64,000 bases of DNA from an uncultured Blautia sp. (GTDB lineage: Bacteria > Bacillota > Clostridia > Lachnospirales > Lachnospiraceae), in NCBI GenBank assembly GCA_934408705.1, contig CAKRVL010000001.1:10571-74570 (forward strand). Direction: 5' to 3'. The position numbers and the translations under genes are program-made. Below are positions 16,630-25,583 of this stretch, piece by piece (positions within the stretch are counted from its first letter, which is position 1; every line of letters starts with the position of its first letter). The notes under the pieces were generated by a model. That model ran no database searches and was not told the DNA's origin. It was given only the letters and a program-made list of their open reading frames with translations.

Positions 16630-17559
16630 ATGGTACATATTTTATTATCTACCTATAATGGAGAGAAATATATTGAAGAACAGCTGGAAAGCATTTTTTC
16701 GCAAACATATGGTGATATTCGCCTTTATATAAGGGATGATGGTTCTACAGATGGAACTGTTGAAAAGATTGAGCAATATTTAAATGCTTATCCAGAGTAT
16801 GCATCAAGAACCCAATGGATATCAAATGAAACCCATGAAAATCTTGGCTATATGCAGAGCTTCTGGGAATTACTGAAAGCAGCTTCCGGTGCAGATTATT
16901 ATGCATTTTGCGATCAGGATGATGTCTGGCTTCCGGAAAAAGTTGAAAGAGGTGTGAGAGCTTTGGAAAGAGAGCAAGAAACTTCTAAGCTTCCACTTCT
17001 GTATTTCTCAAATTTTTATCAATGCAATGAGAATTTAAGTGAGAAAAAGGCAGGGCTGGTTTATAGCGGAACTATAAAATTTGAAAATGTACTCTTCTAT
17101 ACTCCGGCATTTGGTTTTACTATTTTTATCAATGAAAAATTGCGCCAGATGGCATTGGGAGATTTTAATCATGCTGATCTTCCACATGATGGCTGGGTAC
17201 AGAAAATAGCGGCAGCTTTTGGGAAAATAATTTATGATTCAGCATGTACAGCATATTACAGACGACATGAAAATGCAGTTACTGCAAATAATGCCAGTAA
17301 GCTGTCCCTTGTGAGAAACTGGATTCAGAATGAAATTTTTGGAAAATCCATGCAGGAAACACATATGGTGCTAGAGCAGTTTTATCAGGTGTATGGTTCA
17401 AAGATGAAGGTGGAGAATCAGAAACTGTTAGAAGTATATGCGACGAGAAAAAGAACCCCCAAAATCTGGTGGAAGAGAGTTTGCTTTAAGGAGATGCTAC
17501 GTCCATCAGTTGGGGGAAGAGTGGCATTGAGGATATGCTTTTTGATAGGGAGGTATTAA
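16630..17559 (+). CDS. GT2 glycosyltransferase (rhamnosyltransferase-like)
   Basis: 309 aa. VHILLSTYNGEKYIEEQLESI, IRDDGSTDGT and YAFCDQDDVWLPEK are the hallmarks of GT2 rhamnosyl/N-acetylglucosaminyl transferases of surface polysaccharide loci. HADLPHDGWVQKIAAA holds the HDxW-type catalytic region. It follows the GT8 gene after 12 nt. Donor and acceptor cannot be read from the sequence. Confidence 0.9.
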   Translation: MVHILLSTYNGEKYIEEQLESIFSQTYGDIRLYIRDDGSTDGTVEKIEQYLNAYPEYASRTQWISNETHENLGYMQSFWELLKAASGADYYAFCDQDDVWLPEKVERGVRALEREQETSKLPLLYFSNFYQCNENLSEKKAGLVYSGTIKFENVLFYTPAFGFTIFINEKLRQMALGDFNHADLPHDGWVQKIAAAFGKIIYDSACTAYYRRHENAVTANNASKLSLVRNWIQNEIFGKSMQETHMVLEQFYQVYGSKMKVENQKLLEVYATRKRTPKIWWKRVCFKEMLRPSVGGRVALRICFLIGRY

Positions 17560-17577
17560 TATCTTGTTATTTATAAA

Positions 17578-17606
17578 TTGATATGATAAAATTTGTCATG
17601 TATACA
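17578..17606 (+). promoter_or_regulatory. Candidate promoter of the exporter genes
   Basis: TTGATA (17578-17583), 17-nt spacer, TATACA (17601-17606), upstream of the ABC permease gene. Confidence 0.45.
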
Positions 17607-17641
17607 TATTAAAAAGATTTTACTAGTGAGAAAGGCTTGAC

Positions 17642-19072
17642 ATGGAACAAAAGAATATTTGGACAGTTATATTAAAATATGGAATAATAATTTCCATTTT
17701 GTTTGGAGCATGTTATTTTTTTATCGGTGAAAAAAGTTTAAAAACTGTATCGTATGTCGAAGAGTATGCGGAAGTTGAAGCAACTCAAATCACACCAAAT
17801 TTGGTTGAGAATATAACTATAATACAGGAATTTGTTACACATGCTGATTTTATTGATGGTTTGATTTTAAGATTTGCAACTTATAATAACACTCTAAAAG
17901 AAGGAAATGTAGAAATTACCTTACGGAGTGAGGAAGAACAACTTTTATACGAATGCAGTATTCCAGTAACTAACTTGAAAGATAATGAGAATGTACAAAT
18001 TGATTTTGAAAATAGTATAGCTGTTCAACGGGATACTAAATTACAATTAATAATTAGGGAAACAAATAATACAGATGGAAATGTAGCTACGCTTTGGATG
18101 GGAACAGCACAAAAAGATTGTAAGCTTTTTGTAAATGATGAGCTGACGGCTGGCACATTATATTTTAATCCAGTGTGTACAAGAAATGGACATTATTTAC
18201 CTCATTATTTAATTGTGTTTGTATTTCTGGAGGTCTTATTTATTGTTATTTGTTTATATCAGAAAAGAAAAGATGAAAAAGGAGTGCGTACCGGATTAAA
18301 TGAATGTGTTCATATTTTTAAAGACTATCGTTTCCTTCTGTCACAGTTAATTGGACGTGATTTTGCAGTAAAATATAGAAGAAGCTATCTTGGAATTGTT
18401 TGGGTTATTCTTAATCCATTACTTACGATGATTGTGCTATCAGCTGTTTTTGCATTTATCTTCAGGTTTAACATAGATAATTTTCCTGTGTATTTAATTC
18501 TTGGACAGGTAATTTTCAATTTTTATAGTGAAGCAACACAAATTTCGACAACAACGATTACTGGATCAGGACAAATGATTAAAAAAATATATATTCCTAA
18601 GTATATATTCCCTTTAAGTAAGACTATGTTTTCTTTCTTCAATTTTGTACTATCGTTTATTCCAGTATTATTAGTAATGCTATATTATAGAATACCAATT
18701 ACGCTTAATATTTTGTATTTGCCATTGTTGTTATTAGCGTATTTTTGTTTTGTACTTGGAGTGAGTTTTATTTTATCTGCGATGCAGGTGTTTATGAGAG
18801 ATACTCAATATTTATATGGTATATTTTTAACATTGTTGGGGTATACAACACCTATTTTTTATTCTATAGATTCGTTATCACCACTGTTTCAGAAAATTAT
18901 GTTGCTTAATCCACTGTACCATTATATGGCAGTTCTCAGAACCATTTTACTTTATGGTATGGCACCTACATTACAGGAAATGACAATATGCATTTTACTA
19001 GGTGGAGTATTTTTGGGAGCTGGTTTATGTTATTTCTTTAAACGTCAAAAGAGATTTATTTTATACATTTAA
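17642..19072 (+). CDS. Polysaccharide ABC exporter permease (Wzm type) with extra N-terminal extracytoplasmic domain
   Basis: 476 aa. The C-terminal part from about residue 215 is a complete ABC-2 permease: RDFAVKYRRSYLGIVWVILNPLL is the typical amphipathic start, followed by six hydrophobic segments. In front of it lies an unusual module: a membrane helix (residues 10-28), a beta-rich domain outside the membrane (about 30-175) and a second helix (178-200). Ordinary Wzm proteins are near 260 residues and lack this. The domain resembles the N-terminal domain of the DUF2142 protein at 25.6 kb (QEF/QEV, LRFATY/ILFGTY, LKDN/LKDN, FENSI/FDREI in the same order). It should export the lipid-linked glycan together with the ATPase next door. 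Confidence 0.88.
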   Translation: MEQKNIWTVILKYGIIISILFGACYFFIGEKSLKTVSYVEEYAEVEATQITPNLVENITIIQEFVTHADFIDGLILRFATYNNTLKEGNVEITLRSEEEQLLYECSIPVTNLKDNENVQIDFENSIAVQRDTKLQLIIRETNNTDGNVATLWMGTAQKDCKLFVNDELTAGTLYFNPVCTRNGHYLPHYLIVFVFLEVLFIVICLYQKRKDEKGVRTGLNECVHIFKDYRFLLSQLIGRDFAVKYRRSYLGIVWVILNPLLTMIVLSAVFAFIFRFNIDNFPVYLILGQVIFNFYSEATQISTTTITGSGQMIKKIYIPKYIFPLSKTMFSFFNFVLSFIPVLLVMLYYRIPITLNILYLPLLLLAYFCFVLGVSFILSAMQVFMRDTQYLYGIFLTLLGYTTPIFYSIDSLSPLFQKIMLLNPLYHYMAVLRTILLYGMAPTLQEMTICILLGGVFLGAGLCYFFKRQKRFILYI

Positions 19073-19085
19073 AGTAGAGGTTATT

Positions 19086-20606
19086 ATGGAAAATAAGGAA
19101 GAAGTGAAGAACGCAATTACGGTTGATAAAGTTTCTATGCATTTTAATATGGCCACTGAAAAGGTTGATAGTCTTAGAGATTATATCACTAAAGCGTTGT
19201 CTAAAAAGTTATTTTTTGATGATTTCATTGCTGTAGATAATGTTTCCTTTAATGTAAAAAGGGGAGAAGTATTTGGAATTGTTGGGACCAATGGTAGTGG
19301 AAAATCTACACTTTTGAAAATGATAGCGGGAGTTTTGGAACCATCAAAAGGTGAAATTTATACGCATGGTACTATGGCACCTTTAATTGAGCTAGGAGCT
19401 GGGTTTGATGGCGAATTAACTGGAAGAGAGAATATTTATTTAAATGGTGCGTTGCTGGGGTATAGTAAAGATTTTCTTGATGAAAAATTTAAAAGTATTG
19501 TGGATTTTGCAGAAATGTGGAAATTTCTTGACATGCCATTAAAAAATTATTCATCAGGTATGACAGCGCGTATCGCTTTTGCAATTGCAACTGCTGTAAA
19601 ACCAGATATTTTGATTGCAGACGAAATCTTAGCGGTTGGAGATTTCCTATTTCAACAAAAGTGCGAGCAAAGGATTAAGGAATTGATGGAAGGTGGTACA
19701 ACAGTTCTTATTGTATCACATAGTATTGATCAGATTGAGCATTTGTGTGATAGGGTTTTGTGGATTGAAAAAGGAAAACAAATTATGGTTGGTAAGACCT
19801 TTGAAGTATGTAATGAATATCGTAATTTGCAAAATAGCCCTGAAAGAGTGGCTGTTCCAAAAACACAGGTTGTTTCAGAAGGAAAATGTAGTATTTGTGG
19901 ATCTGTTTCACAATTTAGAAATGAACCTGGTATGACATATAAAACAGAAGCATACTGCTCAAAATGCGGTGCATTATTAAGAACATCTGATCTAATACGT
20001 TTTTATTTAAATGAAGAATTTCCATCTGCTAGTTCTATAAGTGATGTAGAAGACACATTATCTAAAATGAATATTATGTATTGTGGACATAATGATGTAT
20101 TATCTTCGTATTTAAAACGTTTTTCTGGATTCTCAAGTTTAAATCAAAATAGATTGCATGATTGTGTTACTTTATTAGATGCAGAAAAATTGCCAGTTGA
20201 TAAAAAAGAAATCGTAGATTTAATTGTTATGCAACGGGTATTATCATTTGTAAAAAGTCCTGAATTACTTTTACAGAAAGCTTATGAATTATTAAAACCA
20301 GGAGGAATATTGTTGCTTACGGTTCCTGTTTTTGAACAAAAGAGGACTAGAAAACGTACAGAGAAAGATCAAAAAATTGTTTTAAATAACCATGAGTTGG
20401 TTACCGAATGGGGTTTTGATATAAAAGATATTTTGCAGAGTTTAGGTTTTGAGGTAAAAATGAAAAAGATGCATGAGTGGTATACGAAGGAAGAAATAAC
20501 AGATATAGATAAAACATATAAGCAGTTTATTGAAACTCATCCATATTTTTATTTTAAATTTAATTCATGGGCTATAATTGCAAAAAAAGAAGAGGAAAAA
20601 GAATGA
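19086..20606 (+). CDS. Wzt-type ABC ATPase fused to a zinc ribbon and a methyltransferase-like domain
   Basis: 506 aa. Residues 1-250 are an O-antigen/teichoic-acid exporter ATPase: Walker A GTNGSGKSTLL (around 68-78), signature YSSGMTARIAFAIA, Walker B ILIADEILAVGD and the H-loop SHS. Instead of a carbohydrate-binding Wzt domain, residues 265-300 hold two CxxC pairs (CSICGS and CSKCGA), a zinc ribbon, and residues 330-500 look like the later part of a SAM-dependent methyltransferase (LQKAYELLKPGGILLLTVPVFEQ). I do not see the glycine-rich SAM motif clearly. ATG 19086 lies 13 nt after the permease stop. Confidence 0.85.
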   Translation: MENKEEVKNAITVDKVSMHFNMATEKVDSLRDYITKALSKKLFFDDFIAVDNVSFNVKRGEVFGIVGTNGSGKSTLLKMIAGVLEPSKGEIYTHGTMAPLIELGAGFDGELTGRENIYLNGALLGYSKDFLDEKFKSIVDFAEMWKFLDMPLKNYSSGMTARIAFAIATAVKPDILIADEILAVGDFLFQQKCEQRIKELMEGGTTVLIVSHSIDQIEHLCDRVLWIEKGKQIMVGKTFEVCNEYRNLQNSPERVAVPKTQVVSEGKCSICGSVSQFRNEPGMTYKTEAYCSKCGALLRTSDLIRFYLNEEFPSASSISDVEDTLSKMNIMYCGHNDVLSSYLKRFSGFSSLNQNRLHDCVTLLDAEKLPVDKKEIVDLIVMQRVLSFVKSPELLLQKAYELLKPGGILLLTVPVFEQKRTRKRTEKDQKIVLNNHELVTEWGFDIKDILQSLGFEVKMKKMHEWYTKEEITDIDKTYKQFIETHPYFYFKFNSWAIIAKKEEEKE

Positions 20607-23600
20607 AATCAAAAATTGCTCAAATTGGAACATTTGATGTAGAAAATTTTGGAGATTTATTGTTTACAAATATATTAGAAAAATATTTTGCAGAATACGA
20701 TATTGATTTGTTTTCTCCAAGAGGAAAATGTGAGAAACCGTTTGAAAAAGATAAATATGTTTATTCTATAGACGATTTAGAAGATCAATGTAGAGAAAAA
20801 GAGTATCAGGCATTAATTATCGGTGGAGGAGACATCATTCGGTCTGATGTACAGGCTACATCTGTATATGACGAAAGAAAAAGTATATCCTTTGAATTAT
20901 GGGCAAAAACAATATTAATTGGCAATAAATATGATATTCCGATTTTATTCAACGCACCAGGAGTACCATTTGATTTTGATGAAAATATGCAGAAAGTTGC
21001 TGGGGAGTTGTTGGAAAGTTGCAGATATCTTTCTGTTAGAGATAGTAATTCCGCAAAATATTTAAATCAATGCACATCAAAAGTGATAAATGTGATTCCG
21101 GATACTGTACTTACGATAAATGATCTTTATAGTAAAATTGACATGAAAAAATATAGAGAGCAATTGAGAGAAAAATTAGGATTGCCATTAGATGAAAATT
21201 ATATCGTGGTGCAGCATAATTGTTGTAATATTGATGATGAATACTATATTGAGCAATTAAAAAAAGTTGTTTATCATATTAATGGAAAAGGGTTAAAGGT
21301 TGTTTTATTGCCAATTGGGTATGTGCATAAAGACATTCTTTTTTTAGAAAAGCTATATTCTGCAGATGAGACAAATCAAATTTTAGTAAAAGAAAAATTA
21401 ACTCCTGTTGAAATTATTGCAATTCTTGCAGGTAGTGCAGGATATGTAGGAACTAGTATGCATGGTGCTGTGATATCATATGCATATGAGAAATTTGCAA
21501 TATGCATTAATACATCAAACTATTCAAAAATCACTGGGCTATTAAAAAATTTAGATCATTCAGAATGGGAAGCAAAGAATATAACAGATGTAGAAAAAAT
21601 GTTGGATGATATTTATAATAAACCAGTTAAATATGATTTGGCTATTAAAACGGAAATTATCAATCATTTTAATAGAATGAAAGAAATAATTTTAAAAGGC
21701 AAAACGCATGTTAATATACCAAATATATTAGCGGAATATTATAATATATTAAGTAAGTTAGAAAACAGAATGCCAGAAGATTTTATTGAAGCAATTGTTT
21801 ATTTTGATTTTGGCAATGGCTTTTTTGCAGATGAAGCTGTACATGTTAAATATAAAAAAGAAGTTACTCCTAATTTGTTATATTTTTCACTTGAAGTACC
21901 TGCTGGTACAAAAAAAATACGAATAGATCCTATTGAGTCTGCATTAATAAGGGTTGATGCTTTAAAAATCCAAATTGGAGAGAATTATTTTGAGGCTAAT
22001 ATTGATAATTGTTTGATGGTTGAAGACTATAAATTAATTATTAGTACAGATCCTTGTTTTTTAGTATCGGTTAATATAAATGCTAGAGAAAAGCTGAAAG
22101 TACATTTACAAGCGCAGATATTAACATTGTCAGATATGCAAAATCTTTTAGGTAAGTTTAATTATCAAAAGGAAATAGAAAGTTTAGCGTATAAAGAGGA
22201 ACTTTATAAAAGAGATCAAAATGAAAAAAGAATAATAAAGGAATGTGATGAATTGAGAGAAGAAAATCAGAATATCAAGGAGAATGCTAAAAAGTTAGAA
22301 GAAGAAAATTTATATATAAAAAAAGAATTAGAAGAAAAACAGCAGCTTAAAGAAAAATTATTACAAATAGAAACTAAAAATGTTCAATTAGAAACTGAAA
22401 ATATACAGTTGCGTGAGAAGTCAAATCAATCTGAAATTCAATACAAAAAAATTGAAACAGAAAGTCGTATTCAAATTGATGCATTGAACAGTATGAATCT
22501 CGATTTAAGAAATAGATTAAGTGAGAAAGAAAATGAAAATGAGATAATAAAAAACTCTCTCTGTTGGAAAATAACAGCTCCGATTAGAGTGACTGGAAAT
22601 GTTTTTTATCGTTTAATGATGAAAACCTATGTTACACAATGTGCATTAGAAGCTATGAAAATATTGGTTCAGAAAGGACCAGCGGAAGTATTTCGTGCAT
22701 GCAGAAGATTTATTGATAGATCATTACATTCTCAAGAAGCAAATGAAATGCTTCCTAATCGTTCTTTAAATAATAAAGATGGCTATTTGCCTTATGAATG
22801 TGAATATCAAGATAATATTAAGTTTGAGGGAACCCCTGATGTAAAAATGTTGGCTTTTTATCTTCCACAATATCATACTTTCCCTGAAAATGATGAATGG
22901 TGGGGGAAAGGATTTACAGAATGGGTAAATGTTAAAAATGGAGATTCTCGTTTTGAAGGTCATTATCAGCCACGAGTTCCGCATAAAGATATAGGATATT
23001 ACAATTTGGAAGATATCTCTGTATTAAAACGTCAAGCTGAATTAGCAAAAGAGCATGGTATTTATGGATTTTGTTTCTATTATTATTGGTTTTCTGGAAA
23101 ACGATTAATGGAGAAACCTGTTGATATGCTATTGGAGCATCCGGAAATTGATTTACCATTCTGTTTATGTTGGGCCAATGAGAATTGGACACGCGCTTGG
23201 GATGGACAAAATAAGAATGTTTTAATTGCACAGGATTATAGTGATGAAGATGATGAAAGATTTATGGTTGATCTAGAAAAGTATATTTCGGATAAGAGAT
23301 ATATTAGGATCAACGGAAAACCATTAGTGATTGTATATAATCCGGGGCAGATTCCAGATTGCCATAAGAGTTTTGATAAATGGAGAGAATGTGCAAAACG
23401 AATTGGAATTGGGGATATTTTAATTTGGACTTGTCAGACTGCTAATAACTCGGCGGATATTTTAAACATTGGAGACTGCATTGATGGAGAAGTAGAATTT
23501 CCTCCACATAATATGTGGTTAGAATCAATTGCTGTTCGGGATCTTGATTTGCATGGAAAATCTGCATTTATTTATAATTATCAGTGTCTAGTGGATTATC

Positions 23601-25462
23601 AGATTAAAAAATTAAAAGAAAATATAAAAACAACAGTTCCAGTTCATCATGGTTGTATGTTAGCATGGGACAATGCAGCTAGAAGAAAAGATGCTTGGTT
23701 TACCTATTATGCTTTTTCATTGAAAAGTTTATATAAGTGGGTAAATGCATTGGTTGATAATGCAAGAAAGAACTATGATTCTGAAGAAAGGTTTGTTTTT
23801 ATTAATGCATGGAATGAGTGGGGAGAGGGAACTTATTTAGAACCAGATGAAAAGTATGGATATGCGAATATAAATACAGTTTCAAAAGCATTGTATGACA
23901 GGCCGTTTAGAGACGATATAATTTTTATTAATGAGAAATCCTCTAAGTTAGAAAAAATGAAGGAAAACTCATCAATAGCGGTGCAGGTTCATATGTTCTA
24001 TTTGGAAACTTTGGATGAGACAATTGAAAACCTTAATTATATTCCGTATAAATACGATTGCTATATAAGCACAGATAGTGAAGAAAAAAAGAAAATTATT
24101 GAAAGCGCTTTTAAATTAAAGAGTACATGTAATAAATGTCAGGTTGATGTATTCGAAAATCGGGGACGCGATGTAGCACCATTTATTGTACAAATGTCTT
24201 CTATAATCAGTAATTATAAATATATTTGTCATATTCATTCTAAAAAAACTAAAACTGGTGAGTACGGAAATGAATGGAGAAAGTATATTTTTAGACATTT
24301 ATTTGGTTCCAAAGAATATCTGGAAGCGCTATTTGCAGAGTTTGAGAATAATGATAAATTGGGTATTATCATGCCTGAAACATTTCCAGTTTTGGAATTA
24401 CAGGCTGAATGGGGTGGTAATTTAGAAGGGGTAAAAAATCTCCTTGAGCGTTTAGAATGTAGAACAGAAGAATTGCCGGCGGATCCAGTATTTCCTGTTG
24501 GTAATATGTTCTGGGCGAAGGTAGAAGCAATTCTACCTATGTTTACACATGGTCTGAAACAAACTGATTTTCCAGAAGAACAAGGACAAACTAATGCTAC
24601 AATAGCTCATCAAATTGAACGTTCCTGGGTATATGTTGCTGCACATGGTGGATATACATATAGAAAATTATTTAATAATTGTAAGGAAAATATTAAATTA
24701 TCTCAAAAGAAACGAATTGGAATTTTTGTACATTATGATAAAGAAGATATTATATCTGAAGAAGATATAACTTCTGTTTCTGTATATTCAAAAATTATGG
24801 ATGATTTAGTATTTGTAACCAATAGCATGCTAGAACCAGAGGAATTAGAAAAAGTGAAGCCCTATGTATCTCGATGTATATGTAGAGAGAATAAAGGCTT
24901 AGACTTTGGGGCTTGGAAAGAAGCAATTCTATTATTAGGACGAAAAAAAATAATGGAGTATGATGAATTAGTCCTTTGTAATAATAGTTGCTTTGCGCCT
25001 GTATTCCCATTGGAAAAAATGTTCACAGAAATGGAACAGGAGAATGTAGACTTTTGGGGAAATTGTATTTTTCCGTATTCACCGGATGGTTCGTATATTC
25101 ATAAAGACTGTATACCAGAACATTTACAAAGTTATTTTACGGTGTATAATAAAAACTTGCTTAAAAGCGATACGTTCTGGAAATTTTGGGAGAACATACC
25201 AGTATATGAAAATTACATTGATGTTGTTGGTAATTGTGAGTCCCAATTTACGAAAATATTAGCAGATGCCGGCTTTACATATTCACCATATATAAAAGAA
25301 AGCTATTATTTATGCCAATATTTACACAATTATTCTGTTCCATATGAAAAGCCAACATCGTTATTACTATTAAATAGTCCATTTGTAAAGAAAAAATGTT
25401 ATGAGTATATGGACTGCGAAGAGAAAAATAAATTAGAAACATATATAAAAAAATTAAAATAA
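20603..25462 (+). CDS. 1619-residue multidomain glycan enzyme: pyruvyltransferase, coiled coil, WbsX/GH99-like, RgpF-like
   Basis: In order: residues 1-330 a polysaccharide pyruvyltransferase (FDVENFGDLLFTNILEKYF, IIGGGDIIRSD, GTSMHGAVISYAYEKFAI); about 395-500 a beta-rich module of unknown type; 515-650 a long Glu/Lys coiled coil; 745-1100 a WbsX/GH99-like domain (MLAFYLPQYHTFPENDEWWG, GFCFYYYWFSGKR, LCWANENWTRAWDG, FINAWNEWGEG); 1120-1619 two RgpF-type rhamnan-synthesis modules (ENRGRDVAPFI ... HIHSKKTK; GIFVHYDKEDI ... ENKGLDFGAWKEAI, LCNNSCFAPVFPL). It has no membrane segment, so it works at the inner face. Its start overlaps the ATPase stop by 4 nt. It likely assembles and modifies the repeat unit before export. 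Confidence 0.85.
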   Translation: MKSKIAQIGTFDVENFGDLLFTNILEKYFAEYDIDLFSPRGKCEKPFEKDKYVYSIDDLEDQCREKEYQALIIGGGDIIRSDVQATSVYDERKSISFELWAKTILIGNKYDIPILFNAPGVPFDFDENMQKVAGELLESCRYLSVRDSNSAKYLNQCTSKVINVIPDTVLTINDLYSKIDMKKYREQLREKLGLPLDENYIVVQHNCCNIDDEYYIEQLKKVVYHINGKGLKVVLLPIGYVHKDILFLEKLYSADETNQILVKEKLTPVEIIAILAGSAGYVGTSMHGAVISYAYEKFAICINTSNYSKITGLLKNLDHSEWEAKNITDVEKMLDDIYNKPVKYDLAIKTEIINHFNRMKEIILKGKTHVNIPNILAEYYNILSKLENRMPEDFIEAIVYFDFGNGFFADEAVHVKYKKEVTPNLLYFSLEVPAGTKKIRIDPIESALIRVDALKIQIGENYFEANIDNCLMVEDYKLIISTDPCFLVSVNINAREKLKVHLQAQILTLSDMQNLLGKFNYQKEIESLAYKEELYKRDQNEKRIIKECDELREENQNIKENAKKLEEENLYIKKELEEKQQLKEKLLQIETKNVQLETENIQLREKSNQSEIQYKKIETESRIQIDALNSMNLDLRNRLSEKENENEIIKNSLCWKITAPIRVTGNVFYRLMMKTYVTQCALEAMKILVQKGPAEVFRACRRFIDRSLHSQEANEMLPNRSLNNKDGYLPYECEYQDNIKFEGTPDVKMLAFYLPQYHTFPENDEWWGKGFTEWVNVKNGDSRFEGHYQPRVPHKDIGYYNLEDISVLKRQAELAKEHGIYGFCFYYYWFSGKRLMEKPVDMLLEHPEIDLPFCLCWANENWTRAWDGQNKNVLIAQDYSDEDDERFMVDLEKYISDKRYIRINGKPLVIVYNPGQIPDCHKSFDKWRECAKRIGIGDILIWTCQTANNSADILNIGDCIDGEVEFPPHNMWLESIAVRDLDLHGKSAFIYNYQCLVDYQIKKLKENIKTTVPVHHGCMLAWDNAARRKDAWFTYYAFSLKSLYKWVNALVDNARKNYDSEERFVFINAWNEWGEGTYLEPDEKYGYANINTVSKALYDRPFRDDIIFINEKSSKLEKMKENSSIAVQVHMFYLETLDETIENLNYIPYKYDCYISTDSEEKKKIIESAFKLKSTCNKCQVDVFENRGRDVAPFIVQMSSIISNYKYICHIHSKKTKTGEYGNEWRKYIFRHLFGSKEYLEALFAEFENNDKLGIIMPETFPVLELQAEWGGNLEGVKNLLERLECRTEELPADPVFPVGNMFWAKVEAILPMFTHGLKQTDFPEEQGQTNATIAHQIERSWVYVAAHGGYTYRKLFNNCKENIKLSQKKRIGIFVHYDKEDIISEEDITSVSVYSKIMDDLVFVTNSMLEPEELEKVKPYVSRCICRENKGLDFGAWKEAILLLGRKKIMEYDELVLCNNSCFAPVFPLEKMFTEMEQENVDFWGNCIFPYSPDGSYIHKDCIPEHLQSYFTVYNKNLLKSDTFWKFWENIPVYENYIDVVGNCESQFTKILADAGFTYSPYIKESYYLCQYLHNYSVPYEKPTSLLLLNSPFVKKKCYEYMDCEEKNKLETYIKKLK

Positions 25463-25502
25463 GAATAACTGCTTTAATTTGCACCTAGAGTTGTTACATA
25501 AT

Positions 25503-25562
25503 ACTAATAGAAAGTAGTTTCCAAAATAAAAATATTTACTTTGGCTACTTTCTATTAGTTTA
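25503..25562 (+). terminator. Terminator-like hairpin
   Basis: ACTAATAGAAAGTAG pairs perfectly with CTACTTTCTATTAGT (15 bp); an inner CCAAA/TTTGG stem extends it. Only three T follow, so termination may be partial. Confidence 0.6.
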
Positions 25563-25583
25563 AGGGAATTGAGTGGAGGAGAA

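Noticed and set aside
25503-25562. Third member of the terminator-promoter hairpin family
   Set aside because: The hairpin is strong, but it lacks CTCTTGCCCG and CTATGTAGTA, and no good -35/-10 pair sits in it.
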